DNA of 34,014 nucleotides from Desulfuromonas sp. (lineage in GTDB: Bacteria > Desulfobacterota > Desulfuromonadia > Desulfuromonadales > BM103): the NCBI GenBank assembly GCA_012026975.1, contig VEPG01000088.1, forward strand, positions 1-34,014, given 5' to 3'. Positions 33,237-34,014 of the stretch are shown piece by piece (the stretch's first letter is position 1; each line of letters starts with the position of its first letter). The notes under the pieces are model-generated. The model searched no databases, was not told the DNA's origin, and saw only the letters and a list, made by a program, of their open reading frames with translations. A program made the translations under genes and the position numbers.

Positions 33237-34014
33237 ATGAAATTCACGTCACTCAAAATGTGGTTGCCGCTGTTGGTTGCCTTTGCCCTGACCGGCTGTG
33301 CCGGGATGAAAGGGGCGCAGCCCCTGACCTTTACCCCGCAGACGTTCGAGTCGGGAATGTATATGGCGAAGGCCGACAATTTCCAGATCATCACGGATGC
33401 ATCGATGACCATGGGGGACAACGGCGATTTCGTGTCGGCCAAGAACCTGGTCGGCGCCATCAACCAGAGTCTCCCGTCGGATTATCCCGCCAAGGCCGGT
33501 CTGCGCTCCTTCGGGCACAGCGAGCGTCAGTCCAGGAATCTGACGGACCTGGCCTACGGGATGGAGAAGTATTCGCGTGACGGTCTGCAGAAGGGTCTCG
33601 ACAAAATCAAGTATCCCGGCGGCAACAGCCCCATGGGGGCAGCCATCGACGCGGCCGCCATCGACCTGAAGGATGCCCAGGGCACTTCGGCGCTGGTGAT
33701 CATCAGTGACGGTACGCAGAACAACATGGACGATGCCCCGGCCGCCGCTCAGGCGATCAAAACTAAAATGGGCGACAAGCTGTGTATCTACACGATCTGG
33801 GTCGGCGATGATGTCGCCGGTCAGAAAGTTCTGGAAAAAGTTGCCAAGGCCGGCGGTTGCGGCTTTGCCGAAACCGCTGCGAATCTGACCGACCAGAAAA
33901 GTCTGGGAGCTTTCGTGGAGAAGGTCTTCCTGACCCGCAAGTCGGCTCCGGCACCCGTGGCGGCACCCGCTCCGGCTCCGGCCCCCGTGGCGGCACCCGC
34001 GCCGGCCCCGGCTC
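33237..34014 (+). CDS. VWA-domain lipoprotein, partial (3' end outside window)
   Basis: At least 259 codons. A signal peptide MKFTSLKMWLPLLVAFALTGC has lipobox LTGC. The VWA domain starts DNFQIITDASMTMGDNG (MIDAS DASMT), with SPMGAAIDAAAIDL and ALVIISDGTQNNMDD completing the site and CIYTIWVGDD behind it. A Pro/Ala linker made of a 10-residue repeat (PVAAPAPAPA) begins near codon 240 and continues past the edge. In similar proteins such a linker leads to an OmpA domain, so one is expected beyond the window (inference). AAGGAGG lies 6 bp before ATG 33237. It has its own promoter, 143 bp after the larger VWA gene. Confidence 0.85.
   Translation, partial: MKFTSLKMWLPLLVAFALTGCAGMKGAQPLTFTPQTFESGMYMAKADNFQIITDASMTMGDNGDFVSAKNLVGAINQSLPSDYPAKAGLRSFGHSERQSRNLTDLAYGMEKYSRDGLQKGLDKIKYPGGNSPMGAAIDAAAIDLKDAQGTSALVIISDGTQNNMDDAPAAAQAIKTKMGDKLCIYTIWVGDDVAGQKVLEKVAKAGGCGFAETAANLTDQKSLGAFVEKVFLTRKSAPAPVAAPAPAPAPVAAPAPAPA
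33949..34008 (+). repeat. 30-bp tandem repeat coding the Pro/Ala linker
   Basis: Two 30-bp units (33949-33978 and 33979-34008) differ at only a few positions and encode 10 residues each. The tract may continue beyond the window, and its copy number could vary between strains. Confidence 0.7.

Noticed and set aside
30803-33463. 886-codon open frame on the minus strand over the VWA-OmpA gene
   Set aside because: Antisense shadow of a gene with clear VWA and OmpA motifs; its translation is His/Arg/Gly-rich and lacks any family pattern.

Overview
The window is about 34 kb of GC-rich, densely coded DNA from a Gram-negative bacterium. Seven lipoproteins, three MCE/Pqi envelope genes, an MltF-type lytic transglycosylase, OmpA domains and a sigma-54 activator all point to a diderm. 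The gene set (DUF2092 protein, cytidylate-kinase-like protein with PFK and AckA, SYLF protein, GAF-PAS-AAA-Fis activator) suggests a member of the Desulfuromonadia (Geobacter/Desulfuromonas relatives). That placement is inference, because no rRNA or other marker gene is present. I saw no tRNA, IS element or CRISPR array. The only gene remnant is a LOG-family relic after ackA.

Layout. (1) 1-3272, minus strand: an envelope operon with two tandem paralogous lipoproteins, an unrecognised 329-aa protein, a DUF2092 periplasmic protein and the start of a Gly/Arg-rich secreted protein. (2) 3663-6964, plus: two-TM ion channel, Ca2+/H+ antiporter, DASS anion transporter. (3) 7099-10682, plus: cytidylate-kinase-like protein, phosphofructokinase, acetate kinase, then the LOG relic. 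(4) 13740-10785, minus: a 357-aa lipoprotein, a Cys-rich repeat protein, a DUF3313 lipoprotein and a SYLF protein. (5) 18194-13940, minus: GH63-like glucosidase and GH13 amylase. (6) 19959-18418 and 21165-20080, minus: MltF-like transglycosylase and an AI-2E/PerM-family protein. (7) 24779-21325, minus: pqiA (split into two genes), pqiB, pqiC, with a sigma-54 activator divergent at 25017. (8) 27213-34014, plus: ABM-fold protein, CPA2 antiporter, a second copy of the 357-aa lipoprotein family, a small secreted protein, a VWA protein with two OmpA domains, and a partial VWA lipoprotein.

The most interesting signal is regulatory. An 8-bp box, GACGA(A/T)AT or its complement (with TGCGAAAT variants), recurs in four intergenic regions: before the ion channel, before the 357-aa lipoprotein operon, between pqiA and the sigma-54 activator, and just after the activator before the ABM gene. 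In three of these regions, about 100 bp downstream of the boxes, lies a near-identical 19-bp element with the core TTGG(CAC)RCTTCATG, which resembles a sigma-54 -24/-12 promoter with a degenerate -12. The pqi side has a better sigma-54 match with GG-N10-GC spacing. Together these suggest an undescribed local envelope/ion-homeostasis regulon run by the GAF-PAS activator at 25017. This is inference from sequence patterns only.
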